A DNA stretch of 64,000 bases. Origin: Micromonospora sp. WMMD1102 (GTDB lineage: Bacteria > Actinomycetota > Actinomycetes > Mycobacteriales > Micromonosporaceae). The stretch is taken from the NCBI RefSeq assembly GCF_029626265.1, contig NZ_JARUBN010000001.1, positions 8,559,001 through 8,623,000 on the forward strand, in the 5' to 3' direction. This document shows, piece by piece, positions 7,385 through 15,566 of the stretch (positions are counted from its first letter, which is position 1; every line of letters begins with the position of its first letter). The position numbers were made by a program, and so were the translations under genes. The notes below the pieces were generated by a model, which saw only the letters and a program-made list of their open reading frames with translations, did no database searches and had not been told where the DNA came from.

Positions 7385-9001
7385 TTAGCTCTTTGTTGCT
7401 TGGGCGATCGAGACGGGGTTGACGATGGAGAGCAGCTCGCTCGGCTGGACCAGGAAGTTGGACCACTGTGCCGAGTGCGCGATCGTGAACTCCTCGACGT
7501 AGAGCACGTTGTCGTACACCTTGTCGGTGATGATCTTCGCGGCCTGCTGGATCGGGCCCTTCTGGCCGGCCTGGTCCAGCTGGGTCCGGGCCTGGTCGAT
7601 CAGGGCGTCCAGCTCCGGGTCGCAGGCGTTGGCGTAGTTGATGAAGCCCTTGCACTTGAACGCCAGCGCCAGGTTGGCCGGCGGGTTCTCCATGATCGCC
7701 CAGGAGCCGGCGTAGATGTCGTAGTCCCGGGCGGTGTACTTCTCCACGTACGTGTTCCGCTCCAGGCCCTCCAGCTTGATCTCGATCCCGGCCTCCTTGC
7801 CGGAGTCCCGGACCAGCTGGGCCCACTTGGAGATGTTCGGGTCGGCCTGGTCGTAGATCATCCGCAGGCTGAGCCCGTCGAAGAGCCCGTCACCGTTGCC
7901 GTCTTTGAAGCCCGCCCCGGTGAGCAGCGACTTCGCCTTCGCCGGGTCGTGCGCGTACTCCTTGGCGGTCGGGTCCTGCCACTGCTTCAGCGTCGGGGTC
8001 AGCACCGAGGAGTTCGACGAGACCGCCTTGCCCTGCAACGCCACCCGGCGGATCGCCTCGTAGTCGACGGCGGCGGCGAGCGCCTGGCGTACCTCCAGCC
8101 TGTCCAGCGGCTTGCGGGTGGTGTTGTACTGCATGTGCGCCCAGCCCAGCGACGGCACCTTGACCAGCTTCAGCTTGCTGTCGCCTTCGAGGGTCTTGGC
8201 CAGCGGCGGCGGCAGCGCGTTGGCGATCAGGTCGACGTCGCCGTTGCGCAGCGCCAGCGCCTCGGTGTTGACGTCCGGGAAGACCCGGAACACGACTTCC
8301 TTCGTCTTCGGGCCGCCCTCGACCAGCGGGAAGTTCTCCATCCGCTCCAGCACGTACCGCTGGCCACGCTCCACTGTGGTCAGCTTGTACGGCCCGGCCG
8401 AGACCCAGTCGGAGTCGTTCGCGAACTTCTGCACGCTGCCGACCTTGCCGAACACGTGCTCCGGAACGACCGGCATCCAGAAACCGACGTTCTCCAGGAA
8501 CGTCCCGTCCGGCTGGGAGAGCTGGAACTCGATCTCCGTCGGCGAGATCACCGTGGACTTCTGGTACGACGAGATCAGCCCGGCCACCACGCCGATCTTC
8601 TCCTTGGCGACGGCGTCGATGGTGAACGCCACGTCCTCGGCGGTCACCTTCTCCCCGTCGCTCCAGGTGAAGTCGTCCCGGAGGGTGAACTTCGCCTTCC
8701 GCCCGCCGTCGAGGTACTCCCACTTGCTGGCCAGGTACGGCGAGCGCACCCCGTCCATCCCCATGCTCATCATCCGGGGGTACATCAGGTTGGTCACCCA
8801 GGTGTCGGTGCGGCTGTTGCCGACCAGCGGGTTGTAATTGAGCACGTCGGCGGTGGTGCCGATCGTGATCCGGTCCGCCGGGCCGCCGTTGCCGCCGCCG
8901 GCCTGGCTGTCCGGGTTGCTGGGCGAGCAGGCCGCAGCCGCCAGCCCTATCGAGAGCGTGCCCGCCGCCACGGCGAGGGCGCGCCGGAATGTACGCATCA
9001 C
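7385..9001 (-). CDS. Peptide ABC transporter substrate-binding lipoprotein
   Basis: A 538-codon family 5 extracellular solute-binding protein (SBP_bac_5). The N-terminal signal peptide (RTFRRALAVAAGTLSIGL) ends in lipobox LAAAAC, so the mature protein is anchored outside the membrane. Family features include the FTLRDDFTWSDGEKVTAEDVAFTI-like region, YNTTRKPLDRLEVRQALAAAVDYEAI and the C-terminal lobe with YTARDYDIYAGSW. Either GTG 9001 or ATG 8998 may be the start; both overlap the TGA of the dipeptidase gene upstream. It delivers a peptide-like ligand to the two permeases encoded next. The exact ligand is not readable from sequence. Confidence 0.94.
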   Translation of the reverse strand: MMRTFRRALAVAAGTLSIGLAAAACSPSNPDSQAGGGNGGPADRITIGTTADVLNYNPLVGNSRTDTWVTNLMYPRMMSMGMDGVRSPYLASKWEYLDGGRKAKFTLRDDFTWSDGEKVTAEDVAFTIDAVAKEKIGVVAGLISSYQKSTVISPTEIEFQLSQPDGTFLENVGFWMPVVPEHVFGKVGSVQKFANDSDWVSAGPYKLTTVERGQRYVLERMENFPLVEGGPKTKEVVFRVFPDVNTEALALRNGDVDLIANALPPPLAKTLEGDSKLKLVKVPSLGWAHMQYNTTRKPLDRLEVRQALAAAVDYEAIRRVALQGKAVSSNSSVLTPTLKQWQDPTAKEYAHDPAKAKSLLTGAGFKDGNGDGLFDGLSLRMIYDQADPNISKWAQLVRDSGKEAGIEIKLEGLERNTYVEKYTARDYDIYAGSWAIMENPPANLALAFKCKGFINYANACDPELDALIDQARTQLDQAGQKGPIQQAAKIITDKVYDNVLYVEEFTIAHSAQWSNFLVQPSELLSIVNPVSIAQATKS

Positions 9002-10203
9002 CAGACCTCCTCAAGGACGCGCATGATGTTGCCCCCCAGGACCTTGCCGATCTCGTCGTCCGAGTAGTCGTGGTCGACCAGCCAGGAGACGATGTTCCAG
9101 TAGCACTCGGCCGGGTTTTCCAGCCCGTCCACGTAGGGCACCCGGGGGTGCTCGACGTGGCCGTGTGCCTCGGCGATGCTCAGGTGTGCGGCGAAGGTGT
9201 CGTGCAGGCCGACGTGGTCGCCGAAGAGGGTGTCCGGGCCGAACGCGACGTGGTCGATGCCGACCAGGTCGACGCAGTGCACGAAGTGGTCCATCACCGA
9301 CTCGATGCTGTGCTCGGGGTGGGCCGGCGAGAGCGTGGTGTGCGGTGCGGCCTCCAGGCCGAGCACCCCACCGCGCTCCGCGCAGGCCCGGATCACCTCG
9401 TCCGGCTTCATCCGGTTGGTCGGCCAGACGGTACGCGATCCGGCGTGCGTGATGAAGATCGGTTTGGTGGAGGCCGCGATCACGTCGAGCGAGGTACGGT
9501 CCCCGGAGTGCGACACGTCGATGGCGATGCCGAGCTTGTTCATCCGGCGTACGGCCTTCTCGCCGAAGTAGGTCAGGCCGCCGTCGTTGCGCTCCTTGAG
9601 CCCGCTGCCCAGGGTGTTCGCCTCGCTGTAGGCGATGCCCATCTGCCGGACCCCGAAGCCGTAGAGCATGTCGATCCGGTCCAGCTCGTTCTCGATCATC
9701 GTGGCCGCCTCGGTGGCGAGTACCAGCCCCATCCGGCCGGTCTCGTGCGCGTCGTGGATGTCGGCGAGCCTCTCCACCCGGATCAGGTAGTCCTGGTGGG
9801 CCAGGTCGGACAGCCGCATCCCGAGGTCGGCGACGACGTCGGTCCACTTCCAGCCCATCTGGCTGGTCACGCAGCAGGTGCCGTCCATCATGTTGTCGAA
9901 GACGGCGGTCATGCCGGAGCGGGCCAGTCCGGCGTACCCGGTGTGGTGCCGCGCGGTCCGGTTGTAGTCGACGGTCTGGCCGATCTCGGCCGGGAAGACC
10001 GACGGGTGGTCGTGCAGCGAGATCACGACGTTGTCGGCGAGCAGCCGGCGGACCCGGTCTCGCTGCGCGTCGGTCAGCGAGCGGCCCGAGTACGCCGGCA
10101 CCCGGCCGATCTCCGGGGCCAGCTTGAACTCCCGGTAGTCGGTGCCTGCCTCCAGGTAGCTGTAGGACGTGTAACCGGTGTAGCGCGGGGCCGGGTCGAG
10201 CAC
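8998..10203 (-). CDS. Membrane dipeptidase, peptidase family M19
   Basis: A 401-codon amidohydrolase-fold protein of the renal dipeptidase (M19) family, which hydrolyses dipeptides including those with D-residues and is often dizinc-dependent. Visible motifs are VISLHDHPSV (HxD metal site; many relatives have a GHNDLP-like motif), MIENELDRIDMLYGFGVRQMGI (bridging Glu), GIAIDVSHSG (His) and IFITHAGSR (His), plus FGPDTLFGDHVG near the C-terminus. Start GTG 10201-10203 follows GGAGGGAG; the longer upstream frame lacks such a site. It is the first gene of the minus-strand operon and overlaps the binding-protein start. Its position indicates that transport is coupled to dipeptide cleavage. Confidence 0.9.
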   Translation of the reverse strand: MLDPAPRYTGYTSYSYLEAGTDYREFKLAPEIGRVPAYSGRSLTDAQRDRVRRLLADNVVISLHDHPSVFPAEIGQTVDYNRTARHHTGYAGLARSGMTAVFDNMMDGTCCVTSQMGWKWTDVVADLGMRLSDLAHQDYLIRVERLADIHDAHETGRMGLVLATEAATMIENELDRIDMLYGFGVRQMGIAYSEANTLGSGLKERNDGGLTYFGEKAVRRMNKLGIAIDVSHSGDRTSLDVIAASTKPIFITHAGSRTVWPTNRMKPDEVIRACAERGGVLGLEAAPHTTLSPAHPEHSIESVMDHFVHCVDLVGIDHVAFGPDTLFGDHVGLHDTFAAHLSIAEAHGHVEHPRVPYVDGLENPAECYWNIVSWLVDHDYSDDEIGKVLGGNIMRVLEEVW

Positions 10204-10331
10204 GCCGCTCCCTCCTTCGGGTCGGGTCCCACGGTCGGCGGCGCGTGGTGAAATTCGGCGCCGTGACCTGATGTGGGTGTGGAATGTCGGCGATGTGGGA
10301 GCAGAGATTGCCAGGATCAGGCGCAACGTGT

Positions 10332-10347
10332 CAACATGTTGGCCAAC
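10332..10347. promoter_or_regulatory. Overlapping palindromes in divergent promoter region
   Basis: The 216-base gap (10204-10419) separates the dipeptidase-led operon from the divergent ATPase genes. In it, CAACATGTTG (10332-10341) and GTTGGCCAAC (10338-10347) are both perfect 10-bp palindromes sharing GTTG, giving three alternating GTTG/CAAC half-sites. This is a good candidate operator for controlling both directions, possibly by the two-module AsnC-type protein at 2.2-3.3 kb. No binding data exist; the call rests on symmetry and position. Confidence 0.45.
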
Positions 10348-10419
10348 TCCGGCGCAGATCACGGGCTGGGTGACAGAAATCGTTACGGCGGGAAACAACA
10401 CGGAAATTCGGGAGGTGTA

Positions 10420-11454
10420 GTGACCAGCGGGGTAACAGGCACAGAGCGGTCAGCCGATGCCGACCTGCCGGCCGCACTGCGGGTCCGGGACCTCGACGTC
10501 ACCTTCACCGGCCGGCGCGGCACCGTCCCGGCGGTCCGCGGGGTCGACCTCGACATCGCCGCCGGCGAGGTGCTGGTGCTGCTCGGCGAGTCCGGCTCCG
10601 GCAAGTCCGTCACCGCCCGCGCCGTGATGGGACTGTTCGACACCGGCGGGGTGACGGTGCGCTCCGCGCAGACCGCGGTCGCCGGGCACGACCTGACCGG
10701 CGCCCACCCCGAACAGGTCCGGAAACTGCGCGGCGCGACAATGGCGCTGGTCTTCCAGGACGCGCTCTCCGCGCTCAACCCGGTGCTGTCGATCGGCGAC
10801 CAGCTCGGCGAGGTGTTCCGGATCCACCGCGGACTCTCCCGCCGGGCCGCCCGGGCCGAGGCCGCCGAACTGCTCCGGCTGGTCGGCATCCCGGCCCCGG
10901 ACCGCCGGGTACGCGACTATCCGCACCAGTTCTCCGGCGGGATGCGGCAACGGATCCTGATCGCCATGGCGGTCGCGCTCGGCCCCCGACTGCTGATCGC
11001 CGACGAGCCGACCACCGCGCTGGACGTGACGGTGCAGGCACAGATCCTGCAACTGGTCGACCGGCTGCGCACCGAACTCGGGATGGGCGTCCTGCTGATC
11101 ACCCACGACCTCGGGGTCGCCGCCGAGATCGCCGACCGGGTCGCCGTGATGTACGCCGGCCGGATCGTCGAGACCGGCACCGTGGCCGAGGTACTCGACG
11201 GGCCGGCCCACCCGTACACGGCGGCGCTGCTGCGCTCCGTACCCGACCTGGCCCAGCCCGGCGACCGGCTGCGGCCGATCCCGGGCAGCCCGCCGAACCT
11301 GCTGGCACTGCCGAGCGGCTGCGCCTTCCACCCGCGCTGCGACCGGGCCACCGACGAGTGCACGGTGACCCGCCCACGGCGGCGGCCGCTCGCCGTACCC
11401 GGCAGGACCGCCGCCTGCCACCACGCCGAGGAGGCCGTCGATGCCCCCGTCTGA
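10420..11454 (+). CDS. Peptide ABC transporter ATP-binding protein (DppD/OppD type)
   Basis: A 344-codon ATPase. Walker A is GESGSGKS, the signature is FSGGMRQR, Walker B is [12 protein letters not shown], and the H-loop is LLITHDLG. The C-terminal oligopeptide-transporter extension ([14 protein letters not shown], then a Cys-containing segment [12 protein letters not shown]) is present, marking it as a DppD/OppD subunit that may carry an Fe-S-like Cys cluster. Start GTG 10420 is supported by GGGAGG immediately upstream; the open frame extends to 10273 but lacks a comparable site. It is divergent from the dipeptidase-led operon and overlaps the next ATPase by 14 bases. Confidence 0.94.
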   Translation: MTSGVTGTERSADADLPAALRVRDLDVTFTGRRGTVPAVRGVDLDIAAGEVLVLLGESGSGKSVTARAVMGLFDTGGVTVRSAQTAVAGHDLTGAHPEQVRKLRGATMALVFQDALSALNPVLSIGDQLGEVFRIHRGLSRRAARAEAAELLRLVGIPAPDRRVRDYPHQFSGGMRQRILIAMAVALGPRLLIADEPTTALDVTVQAQILQLVDRLRTELGMGVLLITHDLGVAAEIADRVAVMYAGRIVETGTVAEVLDGPAHPYTAALLRSVPDLAQPGDRLRPIPGSPPNLLALPSGCAFHPRCDRATDECTVTRPRRRPLAVPGRTAACHHAEEAVDAPV

Positions 11455-12634
11455 CCACCCGGCCGGGCCCGGCCAAGCCTCCTCCGGCCCGGCCGGGTCC
11501 AGCCCCGGCGCCGGGATGCCGACCGTCCTCTCCGCCTCCGCCGGCCCGGACACCGCCGGTCCGCTGACCGCGGCCGGCCCGGACACCGCCAGCCCGTTGA
11601 CCGCAGCCGGCCCGGCCACCGCCGGCATGCCGGCTGCCGGCCGCGAGCCGCTGCTGGTCGCCACCGGGGTCCGCAAGAGCTACCGGGCCGGACGCGGCCT
11701 CGGCGGCGGCGCCCGGGTGCACGCCGTGGACGGGGTTGACCTGAGCGTGGCGGCCGGCGAGACCCTCGGAGTCGTCGGCGAGTCGGGCTGCGGCAAGTCC
11801 ACCCTGGCCCGGCTGCTGGTCGGGCTGGAACGCCCGGACGCCGGCCGGGTCCGCTACGCCGGACTCGACGTCGGCTCCGCCCGGGGCAGCCGCCGCCGCG
11901 AACTGCGCCGGGCGGTGCAGATGGTCTTCCAGGATCCGGTCACCTCGCTCAACCCGAGGATGCCGATCCTGGACGTCGTCGCCGAACCGCTCGACGTGCA
12001 CAGACTCGCCCGGGGCGCGGCGGCCCGCCGGGACCGGGTCGCCGAACTGCTCGAGATGGTCGGGCTGGCCCCGGACATGATGCGCCGGTTCCCGCACGAG
12101 TTCTCCGGCGGGCAGCGGCAGCGGATCGGCATCGCCCGGGCGCTGGCCACCGAGCCTCGGGTGGTGGTCTGCGACGAGCCGGTCTCCGCCCTCGACGTCT
12201 CGGTGCAGGCCCAGGTGGTGAACCTGCTCGCCGAGTTGCAGCAGCGGCTCGGCATCGCCCTGGTCTTCATCGCGCACGACCTCGGGGTGGTCCGGCACGT
12301 CTCGCACCGGGTCGCGGTGATGTACCTCGGCCGGCTCGCCGAACTCGGCCCGTCCGGCACCGTCTACCAGGACCCGGCCCACCCGTACACCCGGGCCCTG
12401 CTCGGCTCGGTGCCGGTACGCCACCCGCGCGAACGGGGTCGCGAGCGGATCGCGCTGGCCGGCGACCCGCCCAGCCCGGTCGACCCGCCGTCCGGCTGCC
12501 GCTTCCACACCCGCTGCCCGATCGCCCAGGACGTCTGCGCCCAGCAGACACCGGCACTGCTCGTCCCGGCCGGCGACACCGCAGGCCCGGCCGGCGAACG
12601 GGTCGCCGCCTGCCACTTCGCCGGTACCCGGTAG
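11441..12634 (+). CDS. Peptide ABC transporter ATP-binding protein (DppF/OppF type)
   Basis: A 397-codon ATPase with Walker A GESGCGKS, signature [16 protein letters not shown], Walker [14 protein letters not shown]-loop FIAHDLGVV and the C-terminal oligopeptide domain ([24 protein letters not shown]). The first about 65 residues are a low-complexity Ala/Pro/Gly/Thr tail made of an imperfect repeated segment ([20 protein letters not shown]). This is unusual for the family, and the real start could lie further in. It partners the ATPase encoded upstream (14-base overlap), and the pair powers the minus-strand permeases. Confidence 0.92.
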   Translation: MPPSDHPAGPGQASSGPAGSSPGAGMPTVLSASAGPDTAGPLTAAGPDTASPLTAAGPATAGMPAAGREPLLVATGVRKSYRAGRGLGGGARVHAVDGVDLSVAAGETLGVVGESGCGKSTLARLLVGLERPDAGRVRYAGLDVGSARGSRRRELRRAVQMVFQDPVTSLNPRMPILDVVAEPLDVHRLARGAAARRDRVAELLEMVGLAPDMMRRFPHEFSGGQRQRIGIARALATEPRVVVCDEPVSALDVSVQAQVVNLLAELQQRLGIALVFIAHDLGVVRHVSHRVAVMYLGRLAELGPSGTVYQDPAHPYTRALLGSVPVRHPRERGRERIALAGDPPSPVDPPSGCRFHTRCPIAQDVCAQQTPALLVPAGDTAGPAGERVAACHFAGTR

Positions 12635-12701
12635 CACCGCCGGAGGCGGCGGGTCCGAGTTCGTTCCCTCCGGTCACCGGCGCGCGTACCGCACGGGTGC
12701 C

Positions 12702-12989
12702 TCAGGTGCGGGCCGGGCCGGCGAACGGATGGTCGATGACGTACTTCCAGGCGCCGTCCGGCTGACGGCGTACCAGCTCGCAGGTGGTGCCCGTCAGGTC
12801 GGTGGGCACCCCGTCCGGCCCGCTGGCCCCGGTGATCCGGAACGCGATGCTCAGCAACGCGAGGTCACCGGCGGTGAGGCAGAAGACCCGGTCGAAGTCG
12901 ATCGTCCCGCCGAGCCTCAGCAACCCGCCCAGGTTGGCGCCGATCGCGTCCAGCCCGGCGACCGCCTGCGCGCCGGGTGTCCAGGTCGA
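12702..12989 (-). pseudogene. 5'-truncated SnoaL/DUF4440-like gene
   Basis: The readable segment encodes [50 protein letters not shown] and ELVRRQPDGAWKYVIDHPFA, which matches the C-terminal half of NTF2-fold SnoaL/DUF4440 proteins (about 130 residues when whole). The N-terminal half that normally begins with the first helices of the cone fold is absent. Upstream in this frame the sequence becomes Pro/Arg-rich low complexity next to the rsmA start, with no start codon supported by a ribosome site. I read it as a deletion remnant. Confidence 0.6.
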
Positions 12990-13096
12990 GCGGCCCGCCC
13001 GGCGCGGTGGCGGCGGGTGGGGTGGCGGCGGGCTCGGTAGTGGCGGCGGGTGGGGTGTGCGGGGTGGTGGGCGGGGGCGCCGTAGGCTGTCGCAGC

Positions 13097-13969
13097 ATGG
13101 CCGCAGACCTGCTCGGACCGGCGGAGATCCGGGAACTCGCCGCCCGGCTCGGGGTGACGCCGACCAAGAGGCTCGGCCAGAACTTCGTGCACGACCCGAA
13201 CACGGTGCGCCGGATCGTCGCCGCCGCCGGGCTGACCCCGGACGACGTGGCGCTGGAGGTCGGGCCGGGACTCGGCTCGCTCACCCTGGGACTGCTGTCG
13301 GCGGCCGGGCACGTGCACGCGGTCGAACTCGACCAGGTGCTGGCCGGGGCACTGCCGGAGACGGTCGCCCGGCACGCCGGCCCGGACGGCGCGGCCCGGC
13401 TGACCGTGCAGCACGCCGACGCGCTGCGGACCACCGCCGCCGACCTCGATCCGGCACCGACCGCGCTGGTGGCGAACCTGCCCTACAACGTCGCCGTGCC
13501 GGTGGTGCTGCACCTGCTCGCCGAACTGCCCGGCCTGCGGCACGGCCTGGTGATGGTGCAGAAGGAGGTGGCCGACCGACTGGTCGCCGGCCCGGGGTCG
13601 CGCACCTACGGCGTGCCGTCGGTGAAACTCGCCTGGTACGCCGACGCCCGCCCCGCCGGCCGGGTGCCGCCGAACGTCTTCTGGCCGGTGCCGAACGTCG
13701 ACTCCGGGCTGGTCGCCTTCACCCGACGCGAACCGCCCCGACCCGACGTACCCCGCCGACAGGTCTTCGCGGTGGTCGACGCGGCGTTCGCGCAGCGCCG
13801 CAAGACCCTGCGGGCCGCGCTGGCCGGCTGGGCCGGCGGCCCGGACGGGGCGGCGGCGGTGCTGGTCGCGGCCGGGGTCGATCCCGGCGCCCGGGGCGAG
13901 GCGCTGACCGTCGCGCAGTTCGCCGCGATCGCCGCGTCGGCCCCGGTGACCACCCCGGCCGCCGAGTAG
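13097..13969 (+). CDS. rsmA: 16S rRNA (adenine1518-N6/adenine1519-N6)-dimethyltransferase
   Basis: A 290-codon KsgA/RsmA enzyme that dimethylates two adenines at the 3' end of 16S rRNA during 30S maturation, using S-adenosylmethionine. Motifs are [10 protein letters not shown] at the N-terminus, the SAM-binding [18 protein letters not shown] (acidic residue), and catalytic [11 protein letters not shown], followed by the C-terminal RRKTLRAAL segment. I chose ATG 13097 ([19 protein letters not shown]), which fits family N-termini; the frame is open upstream through low-complexity Gly/Val codons. The close position to ispE is typical of actinobacteria. Confidence 0.96.
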   Translation: MAADLLGPAEIRELAARLGVTPTKRLGQNFVHDPNTVRRIVAAAGLTPDDVALEVGPGLGSLTLGLLSAAGHVHAVELDQVLAGALPETVARHAGPDGAARLTVQHADALRTTAADLDPAPTALVANLPYNVAVPVVLHLLAELPGLRHGLVMVQKEVADRLVAGPGSRTYGVPSVKLAWYADARPAGRVPPNVFWPVPNVDSGLVAFTRREPPRPDVPRRQVFAVVDAAFAQRRKTLRAALAGWAGGPDGAAAVLVAAGVDPGARGEALTVAQFAAIAASAPVTTPAAE

Positions 13970-14001
13970 GCTGACGGCGTGTCTGGTAGGAGGTGGTCGG
14001 C

Positions 14002-14589
14002 GTGACGGCCGAGCCCGTCGATCCCGCGTCCCGGCGGCCCTGGTCACCCGACCCGGTCCGGCAGCGGCTGGCGAACCACACCGTCGAGGACATCCTGGCC
14101 CTCCCCGACGACGCCCCCCGCGTCGAGCTGCGCGATGGAGTGATCATCGTGGTTCCGTCCCCCACCTTCGGGCACCAGAAAATCAGTCACCGGTTGTGGC
14201 GCTGGTTCGAGGACCACGCACCGCGCGAGTTCGAGCCGAGCGCCGCCACCGGCGTTCTGGTCGGGTCGAAGCAGACCCTCGAACCGGACGTGCTGCTGCT
14301 CCGGGCCGAGACGCTGCGCTACGGCAGTCACTACGCCCCGGCCGAGGACGTCGTACTCGTGGTCGAGGTGGTCTCGCCGGGGACGCGGCGTCGGGACCGG
14401 CTGGAGAAGCCGGCCGACTACGCCGCCGCCGGCATCCCGCACTACTGGCGGGTGGAGCAGGACCCGGTGCACGTGTACGCGTACGACCTGGTCGGCGACC
14501 GGTACGAGCTGGTGGCCGAGTCGGCCGACGAGCTGGCGCTGGCCAAGCCGTTCGAGGCCCGGCTACGGGTCCGGGACATCGCTGCATGA
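14002..14589 (+). CDS. Uma2-family (DUF820) PD-(D/E)XK endonuclease-like protein
   Basis: A 195-codon protein with the Uma2 core: VEDILALPDD, RVELRDGVIIV, FGHQKISHRLWRW, then the nuclease-like motif EPDVLLL (Asp), VVLVVEVVSPGTRRRDRLEK (E..K) and the conserved YAAAGIPHYWRV. Start GTG 14002 lies 8 bases after AGGAGG. Proteins of this family are abundant in actinobacteria and cyanobacteria; their cellular role is largely unknown. Its TGA overlaps the ispE ATG (ATGA), so the two are translationally coupled. Confidence 0.9.
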   Translation: MTAEPVDPASRRPWSPDPVRQRLANHTVEDILALPDDAPRVELRDGVIIVVPSPTFGHQKISHRLWRWFEDHAPREFEPSAATGVLVGSKQTLEPDVLLLRAETLRYGSHYAPAEDVVLVVEVVSPGTRRRDRLEKPADYAAAGIPHYWRVEQDPVHVYAYDLVGDRYELVAESADELALAKPFEARLRVRDIAA

Positions 14590-15542
14590 CCGAGGCGTGG
14601 CGGCCGGACGAGGACGACGAGCGTCCGCGCCGGAGGATGGCCGGCCCGGTCCGGGTACGGGTACCAGCGAAGATCAACCTTCATCTCGGGGTCGGGCCGC
14701 TGCGCCCGGACGGCTACCACGAGCTGAACACCGTCTACCAGGCGATCTCGATCCACGACGAGCTGACCGCCCGGCGCGGTGACACCCTCACCCTCACCAT
14801 GGAGGGCGAGGGCGCCGGCGAGCTGGCCCTGGACGAGTCCAACCTGGTGATCCGGGCGGCCAGGGCGCTGGCCGCGCACGCCGGGGTGCCGGCACACGCC
14901 CGGCTGCACCTGCGCAAGCAGATCCCGCTCGCCGGTGGCCTGGCCGGCGGCAGCGCCGACGCCGCCGCCGCACTTGTCGCCTGCGACGCGCTCTGGGGCA
15001 CCGACCTGAGCCGCGACGACCTCGCCGGGATCGCCGCCGGGCTCGGCTCCGACGTCCCGTTCCTGGTGTACGGCGGCACCGCGCTCGGGACCGGCCACGG
15101 CGAGACGGTCAGCCCGATCCTGGCCCGCCCGGTCACCTGGCACTGGGTGGTGGCGATCGCCGACAGCGGCCTCTCCACCCCGGCCGCCTACGCCGAACTC
15201 GACCGGCTGCGCGCCGAGCAGGCCGCCCCGCCGCCGCTGCGCAACGCCGACGCACTGCTCGCCGCCCTGCGCGGCCGGGATCCGGCCCGGCTCGGCCGGG
15301 CACTCGGCAACGACCTCCAGGCCGCCTCGCTCTCGCTGCGCCCGGCGCTGGCCGAGACGCTGAAGGCCGGCGAGGCGGCCGGGGCGCTCGCCGGGATCGT
15401 CTCCGGCTCCGGCCCGACCTGTGTCTTCCTGGCCACCGACGGCGGGCACGCCGAGCGGATCGCCGCCGAGTTGGCCGCCTCCGAACTGTGCCGGGAGGTC
15501 CGCACGGCGTACGGGCCGGTCCCCGGCGCACGGGTCGGCTGA
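14586..15542 (+). CDS. ispE: 4-diphosphocytidyl-2-C-methyl-D-erythritol kinase
   Basis: A 318-codon GHMP kinase of the MEP isoprenoid pathway that phosphorylates CDP-ME with ATP. Motifs are VRVPAKINLHLGVGPLRPDGYHEL at the N-terminus, the ATP-binding glycine-rich loop PLAGGLAGGSADAAAAL, GSDVPFLVYGGTAL and the C-terminal SGSGPTCV. ATG 14586 overlaps the preceding stop and adds an Asp/Arg-rich leader of 17 residues; ATG 14638 (MAGPVRV) is an alternative start that better matches typical family N-termini. It sits between the Uma2-type gene and an ABC-F gene in the conserved rsmA-ispE block. Confidence 0.95.
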   Translation: MTEAWRPDEDDERPRRRMAGPVRVRVPAKINLHLGVGPLRPDGYHELNTVYQAISIHDELTARRGDTLTLTMEGEGAGELALDESNLVIRAARALAAHAGVPAHARLHLRKQIPLAGGLAGGSADAAAALVACDALWGTDLSRDDLAGIAAGLGSDVPFLVYGGTALGTGHGETVSPILARPVTWHWVVAIADSGLSTPAAYAELDRLRAEQAAPPPLRNADALLAALRGRDPARLGRALGNDLQAASLSLRPALAETLKAGEAAGALAGIVSGSGPTCVFLATDGGHAERIAAELAASELCREVRTAYGPVPGARVG

Positions 15543-15566
15543 CCGGGGCGACTACCGTCTGAGCAC

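Noticed and set aside
11099..12637. 512-codon minus-strand frame opposite the two peptide-transport ATPases
   Set aside because: Shadow of two genes with complete ABC motifs.
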